A DNA stretch of 64,000 nt from an uncultured SAR86 cluster bacterium (lineage in GTDB: Bacteria > Pseudomonadota > Gammaproteobacteria > Magnimaribacterales > D2472), in assembly GCA_902617045.1 (NCBI GenBank), contig CACMVA010000001.1:185519-249518 (forward strand), read 5' to 3'. Below the pieces are notes generated by a model. The model made no database searches, was not told where the DNA came from, and was given only the letters and a program-made list of their open reading frames with translations. The translations under genes and the position numbers were made by a program. How positions within the stretch are numbered: the stretch's first letter is position 1; each line of letters begins with the position of its first letter. Positions 9,116 through 17,946 of this stretch are shown here, piece by piece.

Positions 9116-9374
9116 TCCTCTTGTTTTTAGTTTTAATTATTTTCTTTATGCCATTACATGCATTAAGAAGCCAAAATGCATTTGCAAATACAAAATAGTA
9201 TAAACCCAGATATAGTTGGACAATTATTGCGAAAAAACTCCCAGCAATTACAGCAGAAAGCCCTACCATTCTTTTTTTGGCTTTTTTTGAAACAACAAGA
9301 GGCGCGGCTATCAAAGTACCGAAAAAAACACTCAATAATTGAATTAAATCAAGCATATTCATACTAATAAACAC
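9102..9374 (-). CDS. Small membrane protein of unknown function
   Basis: 90-aa hydrophobic ORF; probable start at internal ATG (9360-9362 or 9354-9356). Confidence 0.55.
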   Translation of the reverse strand: MFISMNMLDLIQLLSVFFGTLIAAPLVVSKKAKKRMVGLSAVIAGSFFAIIVQLYLGLYYFVFANAFWLLNACNGIKKIIKTKNKRIKNF

Positions 9375-9400
9375 TCAGAATATGCTTATTAGTATGAATA
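9351..9400. repeat. Overlapping perfect inverted repeats (15-bp arms 9356-9370/9386-9400; alternative 10-bp arms 9351-9360/9378-9387)
   Basis: tattcatactaataa ... ttattagtatgaata; aagcatattc ... gaatatgctt. Confidence 0.95.
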
Positions 9401-9504
9401 TTGGCGCGTATTATGAATACTTAAAATTAAAAGTAAAGATATTTTTGGAACTTTTGGAAAAAAAATGTAATCTAATATATGTCAACAAATATAAGGTGAT
9501 TATT

Positions 9505-9876
9505 ATGAAGAATTTTACAATTATATTAAGTTTTTTTCTTTGTTTTATGCTTGTCGCAGACGATCATAAAGACAAGAAAGAAACTATGAAGGATAAGTTT
9601 ATGAACAATCCAAACTATCTTATGGATTTTAAAGAATGCAAAGAAATGAAAGATGGAGTCTTTGGATTACTCTCTTTAGGCGACTCGGTTTGGAAAGAAA
9701 TTGAACTCAATCCTGAGAACGAAGAAAAATGGCTTGAGGTTAGTATTTTGGCAGATATGGCGGCTAACTATTCAACTATTTATGATGTTTGGTGCAAGGA
9801 CATGATTAATCATAGAATGAAAATGAGAATGATGTCTGAAAAAAAGAAAGGTAAAAAAGAAAAAGAAGATAATTAA
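9505..9876 (+). CDS. Small secreted hypothetical protein with highly charged C-terminus
   Basis: Internal ATG at 9505 gives signal peptide MKNFTIILSFFLCFMLVADDH; track ORF starts at 9382. Confidence 0.65.
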   Translation: MKNFTIILSFFLCFMLVADDHKDKKETMKDKFMNNPNYLMDFKECKEMKDGVFGLLSLGDSVWKEIELNPENEEKWLEVSILADMAANYSTIYDVWCKDMINHRMKMRMMSEKKKGKKEKEDN

Positions 9877-10097
9877 AATTTTCCTCTTTGAAACCTCATT
9901 CTTATTGCATAAACCCTTATTAAAGCTACAACGGTAATAATTAACTGAACGAAAATTGATATTTTTATAGGATCTGCCCATTGCCAATTATCAATTGTTA
10001 GCCATAAAAGATATGTTTGTAATGGAAAATTAATTACAGCGCCCATTAGTACTACAATAACTGCTTCTCTTAAAGCAACTTTTTCTGTTTTATTCAT
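9873..10097 (-). CDS. Small two-TM hypothetical protein
   Basis: 74 aa; two hydrophobic segments; convergent 4-bp overlap with upstream gene. Confidence 0.6.
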   Translation of the reverse strand: MNKTEKVALREAVIVVLMGAVINFPLQTYLLWLTIDNWQWADPIKISIFVQLIITVVALIRVYAIRMRFQRGKF

Positions 10098-10105
10098 ATT
10101 TCTTC

Positions 10106-10432
10106 CTATTTAATTTTGACACCAGTTCCGTAAGCTAAAATTTCTGCTGCTCCACTAGCTACAGTTGATGTTTGGAATCTAAATCCTAGTACTGCATTGG
10201 CACCTTTGGATTTTGCATCTTCTATCATTCTTGCATATGCCTGCTCTCTTGAAGTCTGTAAAAGTTTAGAATAGCCAACAAGCTCTCCTCCAACTATGTT
10301 TTTAAGATTTGCTAGAAAGTCTGAGCCAACATTTCTCGCTCTTACAGTACTTCCTTGAACAAGACCAATATGTTTTTCAATCTCAGCACCGTCGATATCA
10401 TATGTGGTTACTACTATAAAATTTTCATCCAT
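10106..10432 (-). CDS. YbjQ/UPF0145 family protein
   Basis: GLVQGSTVRARNVGSDFLANLKNIVGGELVGYSKLLQTSREQAYARMIEDAKSKGANAVLGFRFQTS. Confidence 0.92.
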   Translation of the reverse strand: MDENFIVVTTYDIDGAEIEKHIGLVQGSTVRARNVGSDFLANLKNIVGGELVGYSKLLQTSREQAYARMIEDAKSKGANAVLGFRFQTSTVASGAAEILAYGTGVKIK

Positions 10433-10468
10433 GACTTTTTCCTAATAATGGTTTAAGTTATAAATATA

Positions 10469-10801
10469 ATGCAAGAATTAGTAGAAGCAAAGTTTTCAAT
10501 TGGAAATGTTGTAAAACATAAATTTCTTAATTTTCGTGGTGTTATTTTTGATTTAGATCCTTCTTTTAATAACACCGAAGAATGGTATAACTCGATTCCA
10601 AAGGACTTCAGACCAAAAAAAGACCAACCCTTTTATCATGTTTTTGCAGAAAATGAAGAAATATTTTATATCGCTTATGTCTCAGAGCAAAATTTAATTA
10701 ATGATGTTGAAAGTGGTCCTGCAAATCATCCTGATATTAAGAAAATTTTTTCACACTTTGATGGAAATTCTTATATTCCGCATAATTTAGCAACAAACTA
10801 A
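10469..10801 (+). CDS. hspQ: Heat shock protein HspQ (YccV-like)
   Basis: KFSIGNVVKHKFLNFRGVIFDLDPSFNNTEEWYNSIP...QPFYHVFAENE...AYVSEQNL. Confidence 0.93.
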   Translation: MQELVEAKFSIGNVVKHKFLNFRGVIFDLDPSFNNTEEWYNSIPKDFRPKKDQPFYHVFAENEEIFYIAYVSEQNLINDVESGPANHPDIKKIFSHFDGNSYIPHNLATN

Positions 10802-12009
10802 ACACTAATTTCAAAATGAGCAACTTCTACAGAGGTTATAAAAACATTCATAGCATCAGCTAGCTCTTCTTTACTTACATATGTAGGAGCTAACCTAATA
10901 ACGCTATCATTAGGATCATAATTTTTAGGAAAAGTAGAGCCAGCAGGAGTTATTAATACGCCAAGATCTTTACATAATTTTACAACCTTGGATGCGATAG
11001 GTTTTGAAGTGGAATATGTAATAAAGTATCCCCCGGTTGGTTTAGAAAATGAACCACATTCCTCCGGAAGTTTTTTTAAATAGTCATATGCTAACTCAAA
11101 CTTTGGTCTCACTAATTCAGCATGTTTTTTCATATGGGACTTGATATTTTTAACATTCTTGAAAAACTCAACATGTCTTTTTTGATTTAATTTATCAGGA
11201 CAGATAATCATTGTTGTTCTTACCTTTTTAATCAAATCTAATGAGTGTCCTGAAGTAGCCATAAAAGAGATCCCACCTCCACCAAAAGTAACTTTTGAAA
11301 AAGAGGTTGTAACTACGGTTTGATCTTGCACATTAGACTCCTCAACAACTTGCCATAAAGGTTTTTGTTCTGGAGTTGGTAAAAAGTCATGAATCAAATA
11401 TGCATGATCAAAAAGAAACAAAAATTTATTTGAATATTGCGATCCTATTTCAAACATCTTTTTTAAATTCTCATCTGAATAAATTTCTCCAGATGGATTT
11501 GAATGTTTTGGAACACATAATATTCCTACATAATCATCTCCAGTTTTTAGTACATCTTCAAACGCATTTAAATCTATACCATCATCAGTTAAAGGAATCG
11601 GTACCGCTTCAATCCCAAAATCCTCAAGCATCATAAAATGTCTATCAAATCCTGGTACTGGGCATATAAATTTTGGATTTTTTAAATTTTTCCAAGGAAT
11701 TGGTTCTGCAAAAAGGAAATTTGAAAGAACTGTTTGATATGTAAGTAAAAGACTTGATTGTTCCCCCGCAAGAATATTCTCAATAGGAGCGTTTAAGAGT
11801 TCAGAACCAAGTCTTCTTGCTTCAATTATTCCAAAAGGCTCGCCATAGTTCCTTAGATCTGCGCCATCATCTGATGAAGTAGGAATAGATATATCAATAA
11901 GATCATTAGATAGGTCTAGTTGATCTTTGTCTGGCTTTCCTCGAGTAATATCAATAGATATTTGCTTTTCTTTCAAGGAATTAAATCTTTCTATAATTTC
12001 TTGGTGCAT
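10798..12009 (-). CDS. Type Id-like aspartate aminotransferase (PLP-dependent, Corynebacterium AspT-like)
   Basis: DITRGKPDKDQLDLSNDLIDI...RNYGEPFGIIEARRLGSELL...ILAGEQSSL; TTSFSKVTFGGGGISF PLP lysine. Confidence 0.82.
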   Translation of the reverse strand: MHQEIIERFNSLKEKQISIDITRGKPDKDQLDLSNDLIDISIPTSSDDGADLRNYGEPFGIIEARRLGSELLNAPIENILAGEQSSLLLTYQTVLSNFLFAEPIPWKNLKNPKFICPVPGFDRHFMMLEDFGIEAVPIPLTDDGIDLNAFEDVLKTGDDYVGILCVPKHSNPSGEIYSDENLKKMFEIGSQYSNKFLFLFDHAYLIHDFLPTPEQKPLWQVVEESNVQDQTVVTTSFSKVTFGGGGISFMATSGHSLDLIKKVRTTMIICPDKLNQKRHVEFFKNVKNIKSHMKKHAELVRPKFELAYDYLKKLPEECGSFSKPTGGYFITYSTSKPIASKVVKLCKDLGVLITPAGSTFPKNYDPNDSVIRLAPTYVSKEELADAMNVFITSVEVAHFEISV

Positions 12010-12016
12010 AATATAA

Positions 12017-12943
12017 ATGACATTCTATACTAACAATATGACTAATTATCTAATAATTTTTGGTTTTGCTCTTACCATTGGCATTTTTGGCATGCTTTTT
12101 TATATATTAATTACATTAAAAAATAGTCAAACTTCTGAAAAAGATGGTAGCGAGCTACTTGAAAATAAATTAGCTGAAGTTTCAAGCGACCTTAATAAAA
12201 TTGAGAACGATTTATCTGAATTTAAGCCATCTATGAATGAATTAAATAGATTTCTGGGTGGAAATACCTCAACCGGTAAACTTGGTGAATGGAATCTTGA
12301 GTCTATTGTTCGAGATGTACTTCCTGCAAACACATATGAATTTCAGGCCCAAATAAATCCTGAAACTACTGAAAAAGCTGATTGTGCTGTAACAAATTCT
12401 GAAGGACTCATAATACCAATTGACTCAAAATTCTATCAAGGTCAATATCAAAACTATCATGAAGCTGGTTCTAAAACTGATAGAAATAAATTTCTTCAAA
12501 GTTTCAAGAGAACAATATTGAAAGATGCTGAAAGTATTTCTAAAAAATATATCCTTAGAAATAGTACTTCTAATTACGTAGTTTTATATATAGCTTCTGA
12601 GAAAATTATTGACCTCGTTACTCAAATAGATGATCTTAGACAAGAATGTCTTTCCAATCATAATACTCTTATACTTGGTCCAAATGCTCTTGCTGGTTTC
12701 TTAGATACGGTTAGACTTGGCCACTATGCAATAAAAATGAATGAAAACGCCAAGAAAGTTGCCAATACTGTTAGAGTATTAAGAGCTGAATTTAAAAAAT
12801 TTGATAAAACAACAGATGATGCTGTTATAAATCTTAATTCTGCTATAAATAAGGTCGAAGCTATACAAACTAGAGTAAATGTTCTTGGGAAAGAACTTAA
12901 AAAAGCAGATGAAAGCTTTGATGAAAACGAAGAAGAAGAGTAA
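12017..12943 (+). CDS. rmuC: DNA recombination protein RmuC
   Basis: N-terminal TM, coiled coil, GKLGEWNLESIVRDVLP; PIDSKFYQGQYQNYHEA; start may be internal ATG at 12038. Confidence 0.88.
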   Translation: MTFYTNNMTNYLIIFGFALTIGIFGMLFYILITLKNSQTSEKDGSELLENKLAEVSSDLNKIENDLSEFKPSMNELNRFLGGNTSTGKLGEWNLESIVRDVLPANTYEFQAQINPETTEKADCAVTNSEGLIIPIDSKFYQGQYQNYHEAGSKTDRNKFLQSFKRTILKDAESISKKYILRNSTSNYVVLYIASEKIIDLVTQIDDLRQECLSNHNTLILGPNALAGFLDTVRLGHYAIKMNENAKKVANTVRVLRAEFKKFDKTTDDAVINLNSAINKVEAIQTRVNVLGKELKKADESFDENEEEE

Positions 12944-12964
12944 AAAATTTCTTAAAATTTTAGA

Positions 12965-14515
12965 ATGCAAAACTTAAAAATTTGGAACTTTATATCATTT
13001 CCTTGGATTATTTTTTCATTTTTATTTTTTGTTACCTTTTTTTATCTAGCTTTTGCTAAGGATATTGACATTGAATTCTTATCAAACACCTATTTATTAG
13101 GGCTATTTCGCAATACAATTTTATTGTCTTTTGGGTCAGCATTTATGTCTATGCTTTTGGCAGTTCCTTTAGCAATATTGGTTACTTTTTATAAATTTCC
13201 CGGCTGTAATTTTTTTAGTTGGGCTTTGAGTCTTTCAATAGCATTTCCTGCATATGTTTATGCATTTATTTTTGTTGGAATGTTTGAATACTCAAGTCCC
13301 ATATCTGAATTTTTAAGAAATTTCGGTATTGCTCTTCCATCAATAAAAAACATATTTGGCGCATCTCTGATAATGTCAATGGCATTATTTCCCTATATTT
13401 ATCTCATAATCAAAGCTCAACTTTCATCAGTTGGTATCAAGATATTTAAAGCAGCAAAATCTTTAGGTGACTCGAATTTAGGCGCTGTAAGAAAAGTAAT
13501 ACTTCCATCATTAAAGCCCGCAATTATAGGAGGAATGGCCTTAGTAATCTTTGAAATAATCGCAGATTTTGGCGGGGTATCAACTTTAAGGATAGATACA
13601 TTTACAGTTGGCATATATGACGCCTGGTTTGGATTTCAAAGTTATTTTTCTGGAGCTAGACTGGCTGGATATCTTTTAATATTTGTTATTTTCATTATGC
13701 TACTTTCTAAATACTATACAGATAGTCCACGTGGGGTTGCTACAAGAACTGCAGAATTGATAAATAAAGTTGAACTCAATAAATCTAAACAAATAATGTT
13801 CTCATTAATATGCTCATTAGTATTTTTAATTGTATTTTGCTTACCATTATTTCAACTTATTTATTGGCAGTTATCTGAATCAAGTATCAATCTTCTTAGT
13901 AATGTTAACTTATTAATTAATTCTTCGATTCTAGGTTTCGCCGTTGGTATTTTTACAATCTTTTTCGCAACTGCTCTTTCACTATCCTATAGACAGTCAA
14001 ATAAATTAAGATCATTAATTTCAATTTCCACATCAGGTTATGCCATCCCAGGGTCTGTAATATCTGCAGGACTTTTAATTGGCTTTGATGCTATCTTTGG
14101 AACTTCTATTACAATTTATGGAATATTTGGTTTAATTCTTTGTTTAAGTTTGAGATTTATGACACCTGCATATAATTATTCTAGTTCCTCTTTGGCTAAT
14201 ATATCCAAATCATCAGAAAATGCATTATCTCTTATTCCGAGCAATCCTCTAAAAGCATTTATTACATTTTATTATCCACAAATGAGATCAGCCTTATTTC
14301 TAGGGTTCATGATTGTCTTTATTGAGTCAGTAAAAGAACAACCTGCAACTCTTCTTTTAAGGCCAGTTGGATTTGATACCCTTTCAACTAAAATTTATAA
14401 CTTTACAAGTGAGGGAGAGTGGGAGATGGCAGCAAGTCCAAGTATCCTATTGATATTTTTAAGTCTAGCATTTGTATATTTAATCAATAAAAATATTGAG
14501 CTAAATACTAAGTAA
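12965..14515 (+). CDS. ABC transporter permease, Fe(3+)/FbpB-like fused double permease
   Basis: 516 aa, ~12 TM; two BPD_transp_1-like halves with EAA-like loop AAKSLGDSNLGAVRKVILPSLKPAI. Confidence 0.87.
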   Translation: MQNLKIWNFISFPWIIFSFLFFVTFFYLAFAKDIDIEFLSNTYLLGLFRNTILLSFGSAFMSMLLAVPLAILVTFYKFPGCNFFSWALSLSIAFPAYVYAFIFVGMFEYSSPISEFLRNFGIALPSIKNIFGASLIMSMALFPYIYLIIKAQLSSVGIKIFKAAKSLGDSNLGAVRKVILPSLKPAIIGGMALVIFEIIADFGGVSTLRIDTFTVGIYDAWFGFQSYFSGARLAGYLLIFVIFIMLLSKYYTDSPRGVATRTAELINKVELNKSKQIMFSLICSLVFLIVFCLPLFQLIYWQLSESSINLLSNVNLLINSSILGFAVGIFTIFFATALSLSYRQSNKLRSLISISTSGYAIPGSVISAGLLIGFDAIFGTSITIYGIFGLILCLSLRFMTPAYNYSSSSLANISKSSENALSLIPSNPLKAFITFYYPQMRSALFLGFMIVFIESVKEQPATLLLRPVGFDTLSTKIYNFTSEGEWEMAASPSILLIFLSLAFVYLINKNIELNTK

Positions 14516-14519
14516 ATCC

Positions 14520-15005
14520 ATGCACGAAAATGAATACAGACTGAATGTTGGTGTAATTGTTGCCAATAAACATGGAAATTTATTGTTATGTAAAAGAAAA
14601 GGTATGAATAGTTGGCAATTTCCTCAGGGAGGAATTGATTTTGGAGAAAATTCCTTGAAAGCTGCTAAAAGAGAACTTTTTGAAGAAGTGGGCATAAGCT
14701 CAAAATCAGTAAAACTTATAGATTCAATCGACGATTGGTTAAAATATGATATCCCTAAAAAAAGCAGAAGAAAAAAAATATTTAAAACAAATTTTAAGGG
14801 CCAAAAACAAAAATGGTTTTTATTTAAATTAAAAGAAGATGTAAAAATATCTTTTGATAATGATCCTGACAATGAGTTTGATTGTTTTAAATGGGTATCC
14901 TACTGGTACCCTCTTAATGTAATTATTTCATTCAAAGAAAAAGTCTATAGAGAGGCATTAAATAAATTAAAATATTCTTTCTGTAAAGAGTTTAATAATG
15001 TTTGA
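14520..15005 (+). CDS. rppH: RNA pyrophosphohydrolase (Nudix)
   Basis: YRLNVGVIVANKHGNLLLCKR...WQFPQGGIDFGENSLKAAKRELFEEVGI Nudix box. Confidence 0.93.
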   Translation: MHENEYRLNVGVIVANKHGNLLLCKRKGMNSWQFPQGGIDFGENSLKAAKRELFEEVGISSKSVKLIDSIDDWLKYDIPKKSRRKKIFKTNFKGQKQKWFLFKLKEDVKISFDNDPDNEFDCFKWVSYWYPLNVIISFKEKVYREALNKLKYSFCKEFNNV

Positions 15006-15786
15006 TGAAATTTTAATATTTGGGGCGCTAGGTATCCTTTCTGGATTATTAGCTGGTATGTTTGGTATTGGTGGGGGGCTTATCATGGTGCCAGTTCTTA
15101 TAGGTACATTTATTAACCTTGGGTTTGAAAATGAGATTATCGTACAGCTTGCAATTGGTACATCAATATCATGTATCATCTTTACAGGGCTTTCTTCAGC
15201 AAATGCCCATAGAAAAAAGAATTCAATTGATTTTGATAGCTTCAAGCCTGTTGCATCTGGAATAGTATTTGGTGCATTCTTAGGAGCGCTATTTGCAGTC
15301 CAAATTGATGGATTGATATTAAAAATTACAATCGCAACATTTGTATTAATTGTTGGCATGGATATTCTTTTAAATAAAGATCTTCTGCAGAATATGTTTC
15401 GTCTAAAACCAAAATCAATTTTTGTTGGTTCTGGTATAGGCTTTTTGTCCTCAATTTTAGGCATTGGAGGAGGAACTTTTTCAGTTCCATATTTCAAGGG
15501 TTCTGGGCTCAATCTTACCTCTGCAATAGGCACATCAGCAGCATGTGGAGTGCCTATAGCAATTTTTGGGACATTAGGATATGTTCTTGCAGGTATTAAT
15601 CAAAATATGTTGCCTAATTTAAGTTTTGGATATGTCTATTTACCAGCTCTTTTAGGAGTTTCTCTTACAAGTATTTTTTCTGCAAAATATGGAGCAGATA
15701 TCGCTCATTATTTATCTCAAGTAACACTGAGAAGACTTATGGCAGGTTGGTTTTTTATAATATCAATATATATGTTTTCAGTATGA
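14998..15786 (+). CDS. TSUP family (TauE/SafE) membrane transporter
   Basis: GILSGLLAGMFGIGGGLIMVPVL; second repeat GFLSSILGIGGGTFSVP. Confidence 0.92.
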   Translation: MFDEILIFGALGILSGLLAGMFGIGGGLIMVPVLIGTFINLGFENEIIVQLAIGTSISCIIFTGLSSANAHRKKNSIDFDSFKPVASGIVFGAFLGALFAVQIDGLILKITIATFVLIVGMDILLNKDLLQNMFRLKPKSIFVGSGIGFLSSILGIGGGTFSVPYFKGSGLNLTSAIGTSAACGVPIAIFGTLGYVLAGINQNMLPNLSFGYVYLPALLGVSLTSIFSAKYGADIAHYLSQVTLRRLMAGWFFIISIYMFSV

Positions 15787-16580
15787 CAATAGAGCTATCA
15801 AATTTCTTTAATAACCCTACTCTTATTGAGCTTGGACCATTAAAAATTCAGTACTATGCAGTGACATGGTTGTTGTCTGCATTATTAATTTACGTTTTTC
15901 TAAAAAATAACAGAACTATAAAAGAAATAGGTCTTAATAAAGATGAAGTAAATGATATGGTTTTTCTGTATGGATTATTCTTTGGAGCGATTTGCGGTGG
16001 AAGAGTCGGTTACATGTTCATATATGGGTCAGAACAGTTAATGAATAATCCCTTATCTTTATTTTATGTCTGGCAGGGTGGACTGAGCTTTCATGGTGGT
16101 TTAATTGGAGTAATTATTAGTCTAGTTATCTTTTGTTATAAGAAAAATATAGAGTTATTAAAATTACTTGATGGTGTTGCTTTGGCAATGCCTATTGGTC
16201 TTGGCTTGGTAAGAATTGGTAATTTTCTAAATGGAGAGTTATACGGAAAGGCAACAAATGGCAATTGGGGTTTTATATTTCCAACCGACCCTTTTGGAGT
16301 TTTAAGACATCCTTCACAAATTTATGAGAGTTTTGGCGAAGGTTTATTATTATTCCTAATTTTATTTGTGATCAGCAAGCAAAAAAATGTAAAAGGTATA
16401 GTTTCTTCATCATTTCTTATCTTTTACGGATTAATAAGATTTATAATTGAGTTCTTTAGGCAGCCTGATACTCATATTGGATACATTGCCTTTGACTCAT
16501 TAAGCATGGGACAAATCTTATGTATACCAATGGTGATTATTGGATTTTTTATGTTGCTATATTCAAGGAAAAAAATATGA
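15783..16580 (+). CDS. lgt: Prolipoprotein diacylglyceryl transferase
   Basis: Start refined to 15783; LVRIGNFLNGELYGKAT..WGFIFP...LRHPSQIYE; CGGRVGYM. Confidence 0.95.
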   Translation: MTIELSNFFNNPTLIELGPLKIQYYAVTWLLSALLIYVFLKNNRTIKEIGLNKDEVNDMVFLYGLFFGAICGGRVGYMFIYGSEQLMNNPLSLFYVWQGGLSFHGGLIGVIISLVIFCYKKNIELLKLLDGVALAMPIGLGLVRIGNFLNGELYGKATNGNWGFIFPTDPFGVLRHPSQIYESFGEGLLLFLILFVISKQKNVKGIVSSSFLIFYGLIRFIIEFFRQPDTHIGYIAFDSLSMGQILCIPMVIIGFFMLLYSRKKI

Positions 16581-17440
16581 AAGCATACTTAGATCTTCTT
16601 CAGCACATACTGGAAAACGGAGAAGAAAAAAGTGATAGAACTAATACAGGAACAATATCATCTTTTGGACATCAGTTTGAATTTGACTTAGAAAAAGGAT
16701 TTCCGGCTGTAACTACTAAATCTCTTGCTTGGAAAGGAGTTGTCTCTGAGCTGTTGTGGTTCCTAGAGGGCTCAGATGATGAGAGAAGGCTCGCTGAGAT
16801 TCGGTTTAACAAAGATAGGTCTGAATTAACTAATTTGGAAAAATATTCAACAATATGGACTGATAATGCAGATAATCAAGGCAAAGAATTAGGATACGAA
16901 AATTCAGATACCAGAAAGATTCTTGGTCCAGTTTATGGCGTCCAATGGAGAGACTGGCGTGGAATCGATCAAATTAAAGATTTACTAAGAGGATTGAAAG
17001 AAAATCCTGATGGAAGAAGACATATTCTTTCTGCTTGGAATGTCGGTGAAATAGAAAAAATGGCTCTGCCCCCCTGTCATGTAATGTCACAGTTTTATAT
17101 TCACAATAATTCTATAAGCTGTCATATGTACCAAAGAAGTGCTGATATGTTTCTTGGAGTTCCTTTTAATATAGCGAGTTATGCTTTGCTATTATCTATT
17201 TTTGCTGAGATTCTGGAATTACAACCAAAAAGATTTATACACTCTTTTGGTGATGCTCATATATATAAAAATTCAATTGATCAGGTAAAGGAACAAATAT
17301 CCAGAGAGCCAAAGCCACTACCTAAGCTTAAAATTCCTAAAATTAATTCTCTCGAAGATATAAAAAAATACAGCGTAGATGATTTTATTTTAGAGAATTA
17401 TGATCCCCACCCTCCTATAAAAGCAGAAATGGCAGTATGA
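16577..17440 (+). CDS. thyA: Thymidylate synthase (with extra segment before the LGPVYG motif)
   Basis: Start refined to 16577; RTNTGTISSFGHQFEFDL; LPPCHVMSQFYI; ILGPVYGVQWRDW. Confidence 0.95.
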   Translation: MKAYLDLLQHILENGEEKSDRTNTGTISSFGHQFEFDLEKGFPAVTTKSLAWKGVVSELLWFLEGSDDERRLAEIRFNKDRSELTNLEKYSTIWTDNADNQGKELGYENSDTRKILGPVYGVQWRDWRGIDQIKDLLRGLKENPDGRRHILSAWNVGEIEKMALPPCHVMSQFYIHNNSISCHMYQRSADMFLGVPFNIASYALLLSIFAEILELQPKRFIHSFGDAHIYKNSIDQVKEQISREPKPLPKLKIPKINSLEDIKKYSVDDFILENYDPHPPIKAEMAV

Positions 17441-17946
17441 AAAAAATAATTTCACATGTAGTTGCTTTATCAAATAACAACGTAATCGGTGTAGATAATA
17501 TGCTCCCATGGAACTTAAAAACGGATCTTCAACATTTTAAAAACTATACTACAAATAAAATTTTACTCATGGGAAGAAAGACATACGAATCTATAGGCAA
17601 GCCGCTACCAAATAGAATCAATTATGTAATTTCAACAACAATAGATGAAATTCATGGAGCCGAAGTTTTTAAAAGCATAGATGATGCATTAGATGCCGCA
17701 AATAAAAAATGTGATGATCATAATGAATACAATGAAATTGTGATAATTGGTGGTGGTTATCTTTTTAGAGATACTTTAAAAATAACTAACAAATTGGTTC
17801 TGACCAATGTAAATTGTGAAATCGAAGGAGATGTGTTTTATCCAGATATTGATTTTAATGAATGGCAGGAAAAAAGCTCAGAAAATTTTTCAAAAGATAT
17901 TGATAACGATTATGATTTTAAGGTTAGGGTTTTAGAAAGAGTTTAA
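17437..17946 (+). CDS. folA: Dihydrofolate reductase
   Basis: VALSNNNVIGVDNMLPWNLKTDLQHFKNYTTNKILLMGRKTYESIGKPLPNR. Confidence 0.96.
   Translation: MKKIISHVVALSNNNVIGVDNMLPWNLKTDLQHFKNYTTNKILLMGRKTYESIGKPLPNRINYVISTTIDEIHGAEVFKSIDDALDAANKKCDDHNEYNEIVIIGGGYLFRDTLKITNKLVLTNVNCEIEGDVFYPDIDFNEWQEKSSENFSKDIDNDYDFKVRVLERV

Noticed and set aside
14967-15533. 188-aa minus-strand ORF antisense to the TSUP transporter
   Set aside because: Fully antisense to a clear conserved gene; low-complexity I/P/S-rich composition typical of shadow ORFs in AT-rich coding DNA.
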